Below, piece after piece: positions 38,030 through 47,095 of a stretch of 64,000 nucleotides of DNA (position 1 is its first letter; every line of letters begins with the position of its first letter). The position numbers and the translations under genes were made by a program. This stretch comes from Amycolatopsis jiangsuensis. GTDB lineage: Bacteria; Actinomycetota; Actinomycetes; Mycobacteriales; Pseudonocardiaceae. The stretch lies in NCBI RefSeq assembly GCF_014204865.1, contig NZ_JACHMG010000001.1:7342501-7406500 (forward strand), read 5' to 3'. The notes beneath the pieces are model-generated. The model was not told where the DNA came from, made no database searches, and was given only the letters and a program-made list of their open reading frames with translations.

Positions 38030-41000
38030 GTGAGTGAGGCGACGGTGGCGGACGAAGACAAACTGCGCGACTACCTGAAGTGGACGGTCACCAACCTCCA
38101 CGACACCCAGCGGCAGCTGCGGGAGGTCCAGGAACGCGGCCGCGAGCCGATCGCGGTCGTGGGCATGGGTTGCCGGCTGCCGGGCGGCGTGCGCGGGCCC
38201 GGTGACCTGTGGGACCTCGTCGCCACGGGTGGCGACGCGATCTCGGGCTTCCCCTCCGACCGCGGCTGGGACGATGGCGGCGACTACACGCGCCAGGGTG
38301 GTTTCGTCCACGACGCGGCCGATTTCGACCCGGCATTCTTCGGGATCTCTCCGCGTGAGGCGTTGGCGATGGATCCGCAGCAGCGGCTGTTGCTGGAGGT
38401 CACGTGGGAGGCGCTGGAACGCGCGGGGATCGACCCGCACTCGCTGCGCGGTTCCCGCACGGGTGTGTTCGCCGGAGCCGCCACATCCGGGTACGCCGCA
38501 GGGTTCGCCGGCAACAGCACCGGGGCTGAGGGTTACCTCATGACCGGTAACGCGGGCAGTGTGATTTCCGGTCGGGTCTCCTACACGCTGGGCTTGGAGG
38601 GCCCTGCGGTCACGGTGGACACGGCGTGTTCGTCCTCTCTGGTCGCGCTGCACCTCGCGGTGCAGGCACTGCGACAGCAGGAGTGCGGACTCGCGCTCGT
38701 CGGCGGTGTGACGGTGATGGCGACGGCGGGGACGTTCGCGGAGTTTTCGCGGCAGCAGGGGCTTTCCGCGGATGGCCGGTGCCGGTCGTTCTCCGAGGAC
38801 GCCGACGGGACCGGCTGGTCCGAGGGTGCCGGGGTCCTCGTGGTGGAGCGGCTTACCGACGCTCGCCGCAACGGTCACCACGTGCTCGCCGTGGTGACCG
38901 GTACTGCGGTCAACCAGGACGGCGCGTCGAACGGACTCACCGCCCCGAACGGCCCGTCGCAGCGACGCGTGATCCGTGCGGCCCTGGACAGCGCACACCT
39001 CTCGGCGGCGGACGTCGACGTGGTCGAGGCGCACGGTACCGGCACGACCCTGGGTGATCCGATTGAGGCGCAGGCTGTTCTGTCGACCTATGGGCAGGAT
39101 CGCAGTACGCCGCTGTGGCTGGGCTCGTTGAAGTCCAACCTCGGTCATACGCAGCAGGCCGCGGGTGTGGCCGGCGTGATCAAGATGGTGCAGGCGCTAC
39201 AGCATTCGCGGCTGCCGCGGACGTTGCATGCTGATGTGCCGACGTCTCATGTGGACTGGGACGCCGGGGACGTTCGGCTGTTGCAGGAGGACGTCGAGTG
39301 GGTCGCAGGCGAGCGGCTTCGTCGGGCTGGTGTGTCGGCGTTCGGGATGAGCGGGACGAACGCACACGTCATCGTCGAGGAAGCACCTGCGGCGGAGACA
39401 GAACCGGTCGAGCGTCCAGAGCCGGTGGTGCGGACCGAGGTGGTGGCGTGGCCGGTTTCGGCGCGTGGGACGGCGTTGTCCGCGCAGGCCGGACGGCTGC
39501 GGGAGCACCTGGCTGCGCACCCCGCTGAGGCGGCGGATGTGGCGTGGTCACTGGCCACGACGCGGTCGGCGTTCGAGCAGCGGGCGGTGGTCCTCGGGAC
39601 CGGCGACGAGCTGACGGCCGGGCTGACCGCGCTCGCCGAGGGGCAGCCCGCGCCCGGCGTTGTGCGTGGGATTGCCGCGGGGCGGGGGAAGACAGTCTTC
39701 GTGTTCCCCGGGCAGGGCAGTCAGTGGGTCGGCATGGGTCGTGAGCTGGCGGAGGTGTCGCCGGTGTTTGCCGCGCGGTTGGCGGAGTGCCGGGATGCTC
39801 TCGCGCCCTACTTGGACCTGGATGCTGCGTTCTCGGGTGGGCTTGAGGGTGCGGACATCGTGCAGCCTGCGTTGTGGGCTGTGATGGTGTCGCTTGCGGC
39901 GGTGTGGCGGGCGGCGGGTGTGCGTCCGGATGCGGTGGTGGGTCACTCGCAAGGTGAGATCGCTGCGGCGGCGGTGGCGGGGCACCTTTCACTGGAGGAC
40001 GCGGCTCGCGTCGTTGCGTTGCGGAGTAAGGCGCTCACGGCGTTGGCTGGTCGTGGCGGGATGCTGTCGATCGCCGAGCCGGCGGATGCGGTGCGGGCCA
40101 GGATCGTGCCCTGGGGTGACCGGATTTCGATCGCGGCGGTGAATGGTCCGGTGTCCACTGTGGTCAGTGGTGAGCCGGATGCGTTGCGGGAATTGGCCGA
40201 GAGTGCGGATGTTCGTACTCGGATGGTTCCGGTGGATTATGCGTCACATTCTGCGCAGGTTGATGAGCTGCGGGACGAGATTGTCCAGCACTTGCAGGGG
40301 ATCGAGCCGCGTGAGGGTGAGATTCCGCTCGTTTCGGCGATGAGTGGTGAGTGGAACCCGCACATGGATGCGGAGTACTGGTACTCGAGCCTCCGCGAGA
40401 CGGTCGAGTTCGAGCGCGCCATCCGAATCCTGGGCGAGGGCCACGGCGTGTTCATCGAGGCATCGCCGCATGCGGTGCTGACCGCCGCTATCGGGGACAC
40501 GCTCGATGAGCCGGTGGTCACCGGGACGTTGCGCCGGGACGATGGTGGCGCGCGCCGGCTGCTCACCTCGTTCGCGGAGGCCTACGTCCGGGGCGTGCCC
40601 GTCGACTGGACGACCGTCGTGCGCGGCACCACGATCGACCTCCCGACCTACGCCTTCCAGCGCGAACGCTACTGGCCGGCCCCGCTCCCGAAACCCACGA
40701 CGGGCGACGAAAGCCTCCGTTACCGCGTGACCTGGGCCGCGGTGCCCACGACGACGGCGACACCGACCGGCACGTGGCTGGTGATCGGCGACGCCTCCGA
40801 GGTCACCTCGGCGCTCAGCGACACCGACGTGGTCACGGCGACGCTCGACACCATTCCGGACGGCGACTTCGACGGCGTCCTCTACGTCCCCGAGGACGAT
40901 GGCCTGGCTGGCGCGCTCACGCTGGTGCAGCGCGACCTCGGCGCGCCGCTGTGGGTGCTGACCCGCGGTGCGGTGGCCGCCGTCCCCGGCGAGCCGGTGC

Positions 41001-44000
41001 CCGCGCCGGAGCAGGCACAGGTGTGGGGCTTCGGCCGGGTCGCGGCGTTGGAGCATCCGCAACGCTGGGGTGGGCTGATCGACCTTCCCTCCACTGAGGA
41101 CAGTCGCACGGCCGAGCAGGTCAGGAGCGTGCTGGCCGGCGCAGAGGACCAGGTCGCCCTCAGAGCCCCGGGCGTGCTGGCCCGGCGCCTCGAGCGCGCC
41201 CCGGCCCCGGGCCGGACGGAGGAGTGGCAGCCGCGTGGTACCGCGCTGATCACCGGTGGCACCGGAGCGATCGGCGGGCACGTCGGCCGCTGGCTGGCCG
41301 GGCGGGGCGCGAGCGGGCTCGTGCTGACCAGCCGGTCCGGACCGTCGGCGGGAGTGGCGCTGGCCGCGGAGCTGGCGGAGTCGGGCACGGCGGTCGAGGT
41401 CTTCGCCTGCGACGTCGCCGAGCGCGACCAGGTAGCGCACCTCATCGACCGCCTCGACACCCTGTCCACCGTCGTCCACGCGGCCGGGGTCGGTGACGGT
41501 GGCCCGATCGACGAGACCACCGCGGCCGACCTCGCCGCGGCCACTCGGGCGAAGGTCCGCGGTGCGCGGTGGCTGGACGAGCTGACCGGCGAGCTGGACG
41601 CGTTCATCGTGTTCTCCTCCGGAGCCGCGATCTGGGGCAGCGGGTTGCTGGCCGGATACGCGGCGGGCAACGCGTTCCTCGACGCGCTCGCCGAATCGCG
41701 CCGCGCGCGGGGCCGGGCGGCGACCTCGATCGCGTGGGGGCTGTGGGGTGGCGGTGGCATGGTCGGCGGAGCCGCCGGCGAGCAACTGCAGCGCTACGGC
41801 ATGCGCGTCATCGACCCGGCGCGCGGCATCCGCGCGCTGGCCCGGATCCTCGACGGTGACGAGCCCGCCATCACGGTGGCGGACGTCGACTGGGAGAAGT
41901 TCGCGCCGACGTTCACACTGCGCCGTCCGAGCCCCCTCATCGCGAGCCTGCCGGAAGTCCGGAGCCAGGTCGTGGACGAGCCCGGAAGCGACTCCGAGCT
42001 GGGACGACGGCTGGCCGGTCTCGCGCGCACGGAACAGGACCGCGTGCTGACCGAGCTGGTCCGCGCGGAGGCCGCGGCGGTGCTGGGCCACAGCTCGCCC
42101 GCGGCGGTCGAGCCGGGACGCGCGTTCAAGGAGCTGGGTTTCGACTCGCTCACCGCCGTGGAGCTGCGCAACCGCCTCACCACCGCGACAGGCGTCGCAC
42201 TGCCCTCGACGGTCGTCTTCGACTACCCCAACGCGGCCGCGCTCGCGGGCAGCCTCCGCGCGGAGCTGCTGGGCGCGGACGCCGAGGCCGAGGCCACGAC
42301 GGTGGTGAACTCGGCGAACGACGAGCCGATCGCGATCGTCGGACTGGGCTGCCGCTATCCGGGCGGCGTGAGCAGCCCCGACCAGCTGTGGGACCTCCTC
42401 GCCACGGGCACCGACGCGATCGCCGGTTTCCCTGCCGACCGCGGGTGGGACTTCGTCGAGCAGAACTACGGGTCGGAACAGGTGGCGTCCGGCTCGGCGT
42501 ACGTCCGGCAGGGCGGTTTCGTCTACGACGCCGCCGATTTCGACGCCGCCTTCTTCGGCATTTCCCCACGCGAGGCGCTGGCGATGGACCCGCAGCAGCG
42601 GATGCTGCTGGAGGTATCGTGGGAGGCGCTGGAATCGTGCGGCCTCGACCCGCGGTCGCTGAAGGGCTCGCGCACCGGCGTGTTCGTCGGCGCCACCTAC
42701 GCCGGCTACGGCATGGGCCTGGCGAACGGTGACAGCGGCGTCGAGGGATACCTGCTCACCGGCGGCCTCACCGCCGTCATCTCCGGACGCATCTCCTACA
42801 CGCTAGGCCTGGAGGGCCCGGCGGTCACCGTCGACACGGCGTGCTCCTCATCGCTGGTCTCACTGCATCTCGCCGCGCAGGCGTTGCGGTCGGGGGAGTG
42901 TTCGATGGCGCTGGCCGGTGGTGTGGCGGTGCTGTCGACGCCGGGTGCGTTCATGGAGTTCTCCCAGCAGGGCGGCATGGCCGCGGACGGCCGGTGCAAG
43001 GCGTTCGCCGACGGTGCCGACGGCATCGGCTGGGGCGAGGGCGCGGGCATGATCGTGCTGGAGCGGCTTTCCGACGCGCAGCGCAACGGGCACCGGGTGC
43101 TGGCCGTGGTCCGTGGGAGCGCGACGAACTCCGATGGCGCGTCCAACGGCCTCGCCGCCCCGAACGGCCCCTCGCAGAGCCGGGTGATCCGCGCCGCGCT
43201 GGCCGACGCCGGTCTGTCCACTTCGGACGTCGACGCCGTGGAAGCGCACGGTACCGGCACGTCGCTGGGTGACCCGATCGAGGCGCGCGCGGTGATGGCG
43301 ACGTACGGCCGGAACCGCGACCGGCCACTGTGGCTCGGTTCGGTGAAGTCCAACATCGGCCACGCGCAGACCGCGGCGGGCGTCGCGGGCGTGCTCAAAA
43401 TGGTGCTTGCCCTGCAGCACGGCGAGCTGCCCCGCACGCTCCACGCCGACGAGCCGACCACCCACGTCGACTGGACCGAGGGTGACGTACGGCTGCTGAC
43501 CGAGGCCGTGCCGTGGCCGGCGTCCGAACGTCCGCGCCGGGCCGGGATCTCGGCGTTCGGGATCAGCGGGACGAACGTCCACGTCATCGTCGAGGAGGCT
43601 CCCGCGGCGGCCTCCGCACCGGTGGAGGCGCGTCCGGCGCCGGTGGTGGCGGACGGCGGTCCGGCGTGGGTGCTGTCCGGGGCGTCGAAGCCGGCGCTCG
43701 CCGCCCAGGCCGGGCGGCTGCGGGAATACGTACTGGCGCATCCGGAAATGGACTCCGACGACATCGCATGGTCGCTGGCCACGACGCGGACCCCGTTCGA
43801 GCATCGCGCCGTGGTGAGCGGGCCGGACCCGGTGGCCGGGCTCGCCGCGCTGGCGACGGATCAGCCCGCGCCCGGGATCGTGACCGGCACGGCCGCTCCC
43901 GGCGGTGCGGGCCGCACGGTGTTCGTCTTCCCCGGTCAGGGCAGCCAATGGCTCGGGATGGCGCGGGAGCTGTCCGAGGTCTCGCCGGTGTTCGCCGCGC

Positions 44001-47000
44001 GGTTGGCGGAGTGTCGGGATGCCTTGGCTCCCTACCTGGACCTGGATGTGGCTCTCGCGGGTGAGCTTGAGGGTGCGGATGTGGTGCAGCCTGCGTTGTG
44101 GGCTGTGATGGTGTCGCTTGCGGCGGTGTGGCGTGCGGCGGGTGTGCGTCCGGATGCGGTGGTGGGTCATTCGCAAGGGGAGATCGCTGCGGCGGCGGTG
44201 GCGGGGCACCTGTCGTTGGAGGACGCGGCTCGCGTGGTTGCTTTGCGGAGTAGGGCTCTGACGGCGTTGGCTGGTCGTGGCGGGATGTTGTCGATTGCTG
44301 AGCCCGCCGACGAGGTGCGGGTGAGGATCGTGCCGTGGGGTGACCGGATTTCGGTGGCGGCGGTGAATGGTCCGGTGTCCACGGTGGTCAGTGGTGAGCC
44401 AGGCGCTCTCCGCGAACTTGCCGAGAGTGCCGATGTGCGTACGCGGATGGTTCCGGTGGATTACGCCTCGCACTCTGCGCAGGTTGATGAGCTGCGGGAC
44501 GAGATCATCCAGCGGTTGCAGGGAATCGAGCCCCGCGAAGGCGAGATTCCGCTGGTCTCCGCGATGAGTGGTGAGTGGAACCCGACGATGGATGCGGAGT
44601 ACTGGTACGCCAGCCTCCGCGAAACCGTCGAGTTCGAGCGCGCGGTCCGCACACTGGGCGAAAACCACGGCGTCTTCGTGGAAACCTCGCCGCACGCCGT
44701 CCTCACGAGCGCGATCGAGGACACCGTTGACGACGCGGTCGTGGTCGGCACGTTGCGCCGCGACGACGGTGGCGCCGAGCGGCTGGTGGCGTCCTTCGCC
44801 GCGGCTCACGTGCGTGGTGTCCCGGTCGACTGGACGAGTGTGCTCGACGGGCAGCAGGTGTCGCTGCCGACGTATGCGTTCCAGCGCCGCCGGTTCTGGC
44901 CGGAGCCGGTCGCCCCGGCGGCGCCGGCCGATCCGGGTGAGCCGGGCTTCTGGGCCGCGGTCGAACGTGGTGACGTGCACAGCCTGGCCGGAGAGCTGGC
45001 ACTGGACGACGAGCAGCTCGCGGGCGTGGTGCCCGCGTTGGCGTCGTGGCGGCGGCGTGAGCGGGCCGAAGAGTCGGTGGCCAACTGGCGCTATCGCATC
45101 ACCTGGACACCCGTCGCCGAGCCCGGCGCGACCGTGCTGACCGGCACCTGGGTGCTCGTCGCGCCGTCCGGCGAGGCCGCCGCCGACAGTGCGAAAGCCC
45201 TGACCGAACGCGGTGCGAACGTCGCCGTGGTGACGACCGGCGCGACCGACCGGGCCGCGCTCGCGGCCCAGCTGCCGCGCGGCGAGGTCAGCGGCGTCCT
45301 GTCGCTGATGGCGCTCGACGGTTCCCCGCTGGCCGCGCATCCGACAGTGCCCGCCGGGCTGGCCGCGACACTCACCGTGGTGCAGGCGCTCGGTGACGCC
45401 GGGATCGACGCACCGCTGTGGGTCGTCACGCAGGGAGCGGTCACGACGACCCCCGATGAAGCCATGACCGCCGTCGCGCAGGCGCCGGTCTGGGGTCTCG
45501 GGCGCACTGTGGGGCTGGAGCACGCCGAACGCTGGGGTGGCCTGATCGACCTGCCACCGGTGTGGGACGACCGCGTCGCCGCCCGGCTGTGTGCGGTCCT
45601 CACCGGTACCGAGGACCAGGTCGCGGTGCGGCGTAACGGGATTCTCGCGCGCCGGCTCGTCCGCTCGGCCACTCGCACCGCGCCGGGCCCGCAGTGGCGT
45701 CCGGAAGGGACGGTGCTGCTCACCGGTGGCACCGGTTCGATCGGCGGCCGCGTCGGGTCGTGGCTCGCCGGCCGCGGGGCGCCGCGGGTGGTGCTCAGCA
45801 GCCGGTCCGGTCCGTCGGCGCCGGGTGTCGCGGACCTGGCCGCGGAGATCGCCGACGGTGGCGCGCGGGTCGACGTCGTGTGCTGCGACCTCGAGGAGCG
45901 GCCCGCGGTGGCGGGGCTGCTCGACCGCGTCGCCGGGGAAGGGCCGTCGCTGTGCGGGGTTCTGCACTCGGCCAACGCCGCGTTCCTGTCCCGGCTGGAG
46001 GACACGAACGTCGAAGGTCTCGCGGTGTCGATGGGTGCCAAGGCCGCCGGTGCGGTGCACCTCGACGAGCTGACCGCCGACCTGGACCTCGACGCGTTCG
46101 TGGTGTTCTCGTCGATCTCCGCGACGTGGGGCAGCAACGATCACGGCGCGTACGCCGCGGGCAACGCGTTCCTGGACGCACTCGCCGAGAACCGGCGCAC
46201 ACGCGGGCTGCCGGGCACCTCGATCGCTTGGGGTGTCTGGGATACGCGTGACTGGGCGGCGGTGGACGCTGGTCTCGACCAGGCCCGTCCGGGTAGCGTC
46301 ACGCCCGCGCGGCTGGTGCGGCAGGGCATGAACTTCCTGGACCCGGACCGGGCGCTCACGGCGCTGGGGCAGGTGCTCGACGACGGGGACACCTTCCTCG
46401 CGCTGGCCGACGTCGACTGGGAACGCTTCGCCCCGGTCTTCACGGCCAAGCGGGACAGGCCGCTGCTCGAGCTGATCCCCGAGGCGGGGGAGCCCGAGCG
46501 GCAGTCCGGGCAGGACGGTGCGGGCGAGCTCGCCGGCCGGCTGGCCGGGACGGCACCCGGGGACCGGTCGCGAGTGGTGACGGAGGTGGTGCGGCAGCAC
46601 GCCGCCGCGGTGCTGGGGTTCGAAGCCGTCGCGGAAGTACCCGCCACGCGGGCGTTCCGGGACCTGGGGTTCGACTCGCTGACCGCGGTCGAGCTACGCA
46701 ACCGGCTCGGCGCCGCGACGGGGCTGAAGCTGCCGGCGACGGTGGTTTTCGACTATCCGAACGCGGCCGTACTGGGCGAGTTCGTGCTCGGCGCGCTCGG
46801 TGGCGGCGAAACCGGCTACACCGCGACGCTCGACGAGGTGGACCGGCTCGCGGCCACGCTCACCCCGCCGGACGACGCGGCGCGCGCGGAGATCGCGGCG
46901 CGGCTGGAGGTGCTCGCCCAGCGGTTCCGGGCGCGTCCGGCCGACCGCGCGGCCGAGCACGCCGCCGCGGAACAGGCACTGGCCTCGGCCGGCGCCGAGG

Positions 47001-47047
47001 AGATGTTCGCCCTCCTGGAGGACGAGCTCAACGACGACCTCGATTGA
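38030..47047 (+). CDS. Modular type I PKS, two extension modules J, K (each KS-AT-KR-ACP)
   Basis: Protein of 3005 residues from the GTG at 38030. An alternative in-frame GTG at 38045 has a better-spaced GAGG (38036-38039) and would give a protein starting MADEDKLRDYLK, matching the sister docking helices; the true start could be either. Module J: KS 39-454, AT 555-834 with YASH (methylmalonyl), KR 898-1268 (IWGSGLLAGY, A1-like, Leu146), ACP Ser 1373. Module K: KS 1432-1858, AT 1962-2240 with YASH (methylmalonyl), KR 2352-2780 (WGSNDHGAY, A2), ACP Ser 2883. The C-terminal tail ends EMFALLEDELNDDLD and departs from the FDFIxxEL pattern of the other tails, which may help specify the handover to the terminal gene. 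No DH or ER is present. Module J is the closest sister of module G and K of H. Spacer to the next gene is 48 bases. Confidence 0.96.
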   Translation: MSEATVADEDKLRDYLKWTVTNLHDTQRQLREVQERGREPIAVVGMGCRLPGGVRGPGDLWDLVATGGDAISGFPSDRGWDDGGDYTRQGGFVHDAADFDPAFFGISPREALAMDPQQRLLLEVTWEALERAGIDPHSLRGSRTGVFAGAATSGYAAGFAGNSTGAEGYLMTGNAGSVISGRVSYTLGLEGPAVTVDTACSSSLVALHLAVQALRQQECGLALVGGVTVMATAGTFAEFSRQQGLSADGRCRSFSEDADGTGWSEGAGVLVVERLTDARRNGHHVLAVVTGTAVNQDGASNGLTAPNGPSQRRVIRAALDSAHLSAADVDVVEAHGTGTTLGDPIEAQAVLSTYGQDRSTPLWLGSLKSNLGHTQQAAGVAGVIKMVQALQHSRLPRTLHADVPTSHVDWDAGDVRLLQEDVEWVAGERLRRAGVSAFGMSGTNAHVIVEEAPAAETEPVERPEPVVRTEVVAWPVSARGTALSAQAGRLREHLAAHPAEAADVAWSLATTRSAFEQRAVVLGTGDELTAGLTALAEGQPAPGVVRGIAAGRGKTVFVFPGQGSQWVGMGRELAEVSPVFAARLAECRDALAPYLDLDAAFSGGLEGADIVQPALWAVMVSLAAVWRAAGVRPDAVVGHSQGEIAAAAVAGHLSLEDAARVVALRSKALTALAGRGGMLSIAEPADAVRARIVPWGDRISIAAVNGPVSTVVSGEPDALRELAESADVRTRMVPVDYASHSAQVDELRDEIVQHLQGIEPREGEIPLVSAMSGEWNPHMDAEYWYSSLRETVEFERAIRILGEGHGVFIEASPHAVLTAAIGDTLDEPVVTGTLRRDDGGARRLLTSFAEAYVRGVPVDWTTVVRGTTIDLPTYAFQRERYWPAPLPKPTTGDESLRYRVTWAAVPTTTATPTGTWLVIGDASEVTSALSDTDVVTATLDTIPDGDFDGVLYVPEDDGLAGALTLVQRDLGAPLWVLTRGAVAAVPGEPVPAPEQAQVWGFGRVAALEHPQRWGGLIDLPSTEDSRTAEQVRSVLAGAEDQVALRAPGVLARRLERAPAPGRTEEWQPRGTALITGGTGAIGGHVGRWLAGRGASGLVLTSRSGPSAGVALAAELAESGTAVEVFACDVAERDQVAHLIDRLDTLSTVVHAAGVGDGGPIDETTAADLAAATRAKVRGARWLDELTGELDAFIVFSSGAAIWGSGLLAGYAAGNAFLDALAESRRARGRAATSIAWGLWGGGGMVGGAAGEQLQRYGMRVIDPARGIRALARILDGDEPAITVADVDWEKFAPTFTLRRPSPLIASLPEVRSQVVDEPGSDSELGRRLAGLARTEQDRVLTELVRAEAAAVLGHSSPAAVEPGRAFKELGFDSLTAVELRNRLTTATGVALPSTVVFDYPNAAALAGSLRAELLGADAEAEATTVVNSANDEPIAIVGLGCRYPGGVSSPDQLWDLLATGTDAIAGFPADRGWDFVEQNYGSEQVASGSAYVRQGGFVYDAADFDAAFFGISPREALAMDPQQRMLLEVSWEALESCGLDPRSLKGSRTGVFVGATYAGYGMGLANGDSGVEGYLLTGGLTAVISGRISYTLGLEGPAVTVDTACSSSLVSLHLAAQALRSGECSMALAGGVAVLSTPGAFMEFSQQGGMAADGRCKAFADGADGIGWGEGAGMIVLERLSDAQRNGHRVLAVVRGSATNSDGASNGLAAPNGPSQSRVIRAALADAGLSTSDVDAVEAHGTGTSLGDPIEARAVMATYGRNRDRPLWLGSVKSNIGHAQTAAGVAGVLKMVLALQHGELPRTLHADEPTTHVDWTEGDVRLLTEAVPWPASERPRRAGISAFGISGTNVHVIVEEAPAAASAPVEARPAPVVADGGPAWVLSGASKPALAAQAGRLREYVLAHPEMDSDDIAWSLATTRTPFEHRAVVSGPDPVAGLAALATDQPAPGIVTGTAAPGGAGRTVFVFPGQGSQWLGMARELSEVSPVFAARLAECRDALAPYLDLDVALAGELEGADVVQPALWAVMVSLAAVWRAAGVRPDAVVGHSQGEIAAAAVAGHLSLEDAARVVALRSRALTALAGRGGMLSIAEPADEVRVRIVPWGDRISVAAVNGPVSTVVSGEPGALRELAESADVRTRMVPVDYASHSAQVDELRDEIIQRLQGIEPREGEIPLVSAMSGEWNPTMDAEYWYASLRETVEFERAVRTLGENHGVFVETSPHAVLTSAIEDTVDDAVVVGTLRRDDGGAERLVASFAAAHVRGVPVDWTSVLDGQQVSLPTYAFQRRRFWPEPVAPAAPADPGEPGFWAAVERGDVHSLAGELALDDEQLAGVVPALASWRRRERAEESVANWRYRITWTPVAEPGATVLTGTWVLVAPSGEAAADSAKALTERGANVAVVTTGATDRAALAAQLPRGEVSGVLSLMALDGSPLAAHPTVPAGLAATLTVVQALGDAGIDAPLWVVTQGAVTTTPDEAMTAVAQAPVWGLGRTVGLEHAERWGGLIDLPPVWDDRVAARLCAVLTGTEDQVAVRRNGILARRLVRSATRTAPGPQWRPEGTVLLTGGTGSIGGRVGSWLAGRGAPRVVLSSRSGPSAPGVADLAAEIADGGARVDVVCCDLEERPAVAGLLDRVAGEGPSLCGVLHSANAAFLSRLEDTNVEGLAVSMGAKAAGAVHLDELTADLDLDAFVVFSSISATWGSNDHGAYAAGNAFLDALAENRRTRGLPGTSIAWGVWDTRDWAAVDAGLDQARPGSVTPARLVRQGMNFLDPDRALTALGQVLDDGDTFLALADVDWERFAPVFTAKRDRPLLELIPEAGEPERQSGQDGAGELAGRLAGTAPGDRSRVVTEVVRQHAAAVLGFEAVAEVPATRAFRDLGFDSLTAVELRNRLGAATGLKLPATVVFDYPNAAVLGEFVLGALGGGETGYTATLDEVDRLAATLTPPDDAARAEIAARLEVLAQRFRARPADRAAEHAAAEQALASAGAEEMFALLEDELNDDLD
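40194..40569 (+). repeat. 376-bp exact repeat in the module J AT, copy 2 (copy 1 at 26769-27144)
   Basis: Identical partner of the module G AT segment. The first mismatches outside are at 40193 and 40570. Confidence 0.93.
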
Positions 47048-47080
47048 CGTGACCCGCCCGACGCCTGCCGGCCCCGGTCG

Positions 47081-47087
47081 AAGGAAG
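47081..47087 (+). promoter_or_regulatory. Ribosome binding site for the terminal PKS gene
   Basis: AAGGAAG ends 8 bases before the ATG at 47096. It favours this ATG over the GTG at 47087, which would overlap the binding site itself. Confidence 0.65.
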
Positions 47088-47095
47088 TGACACGG

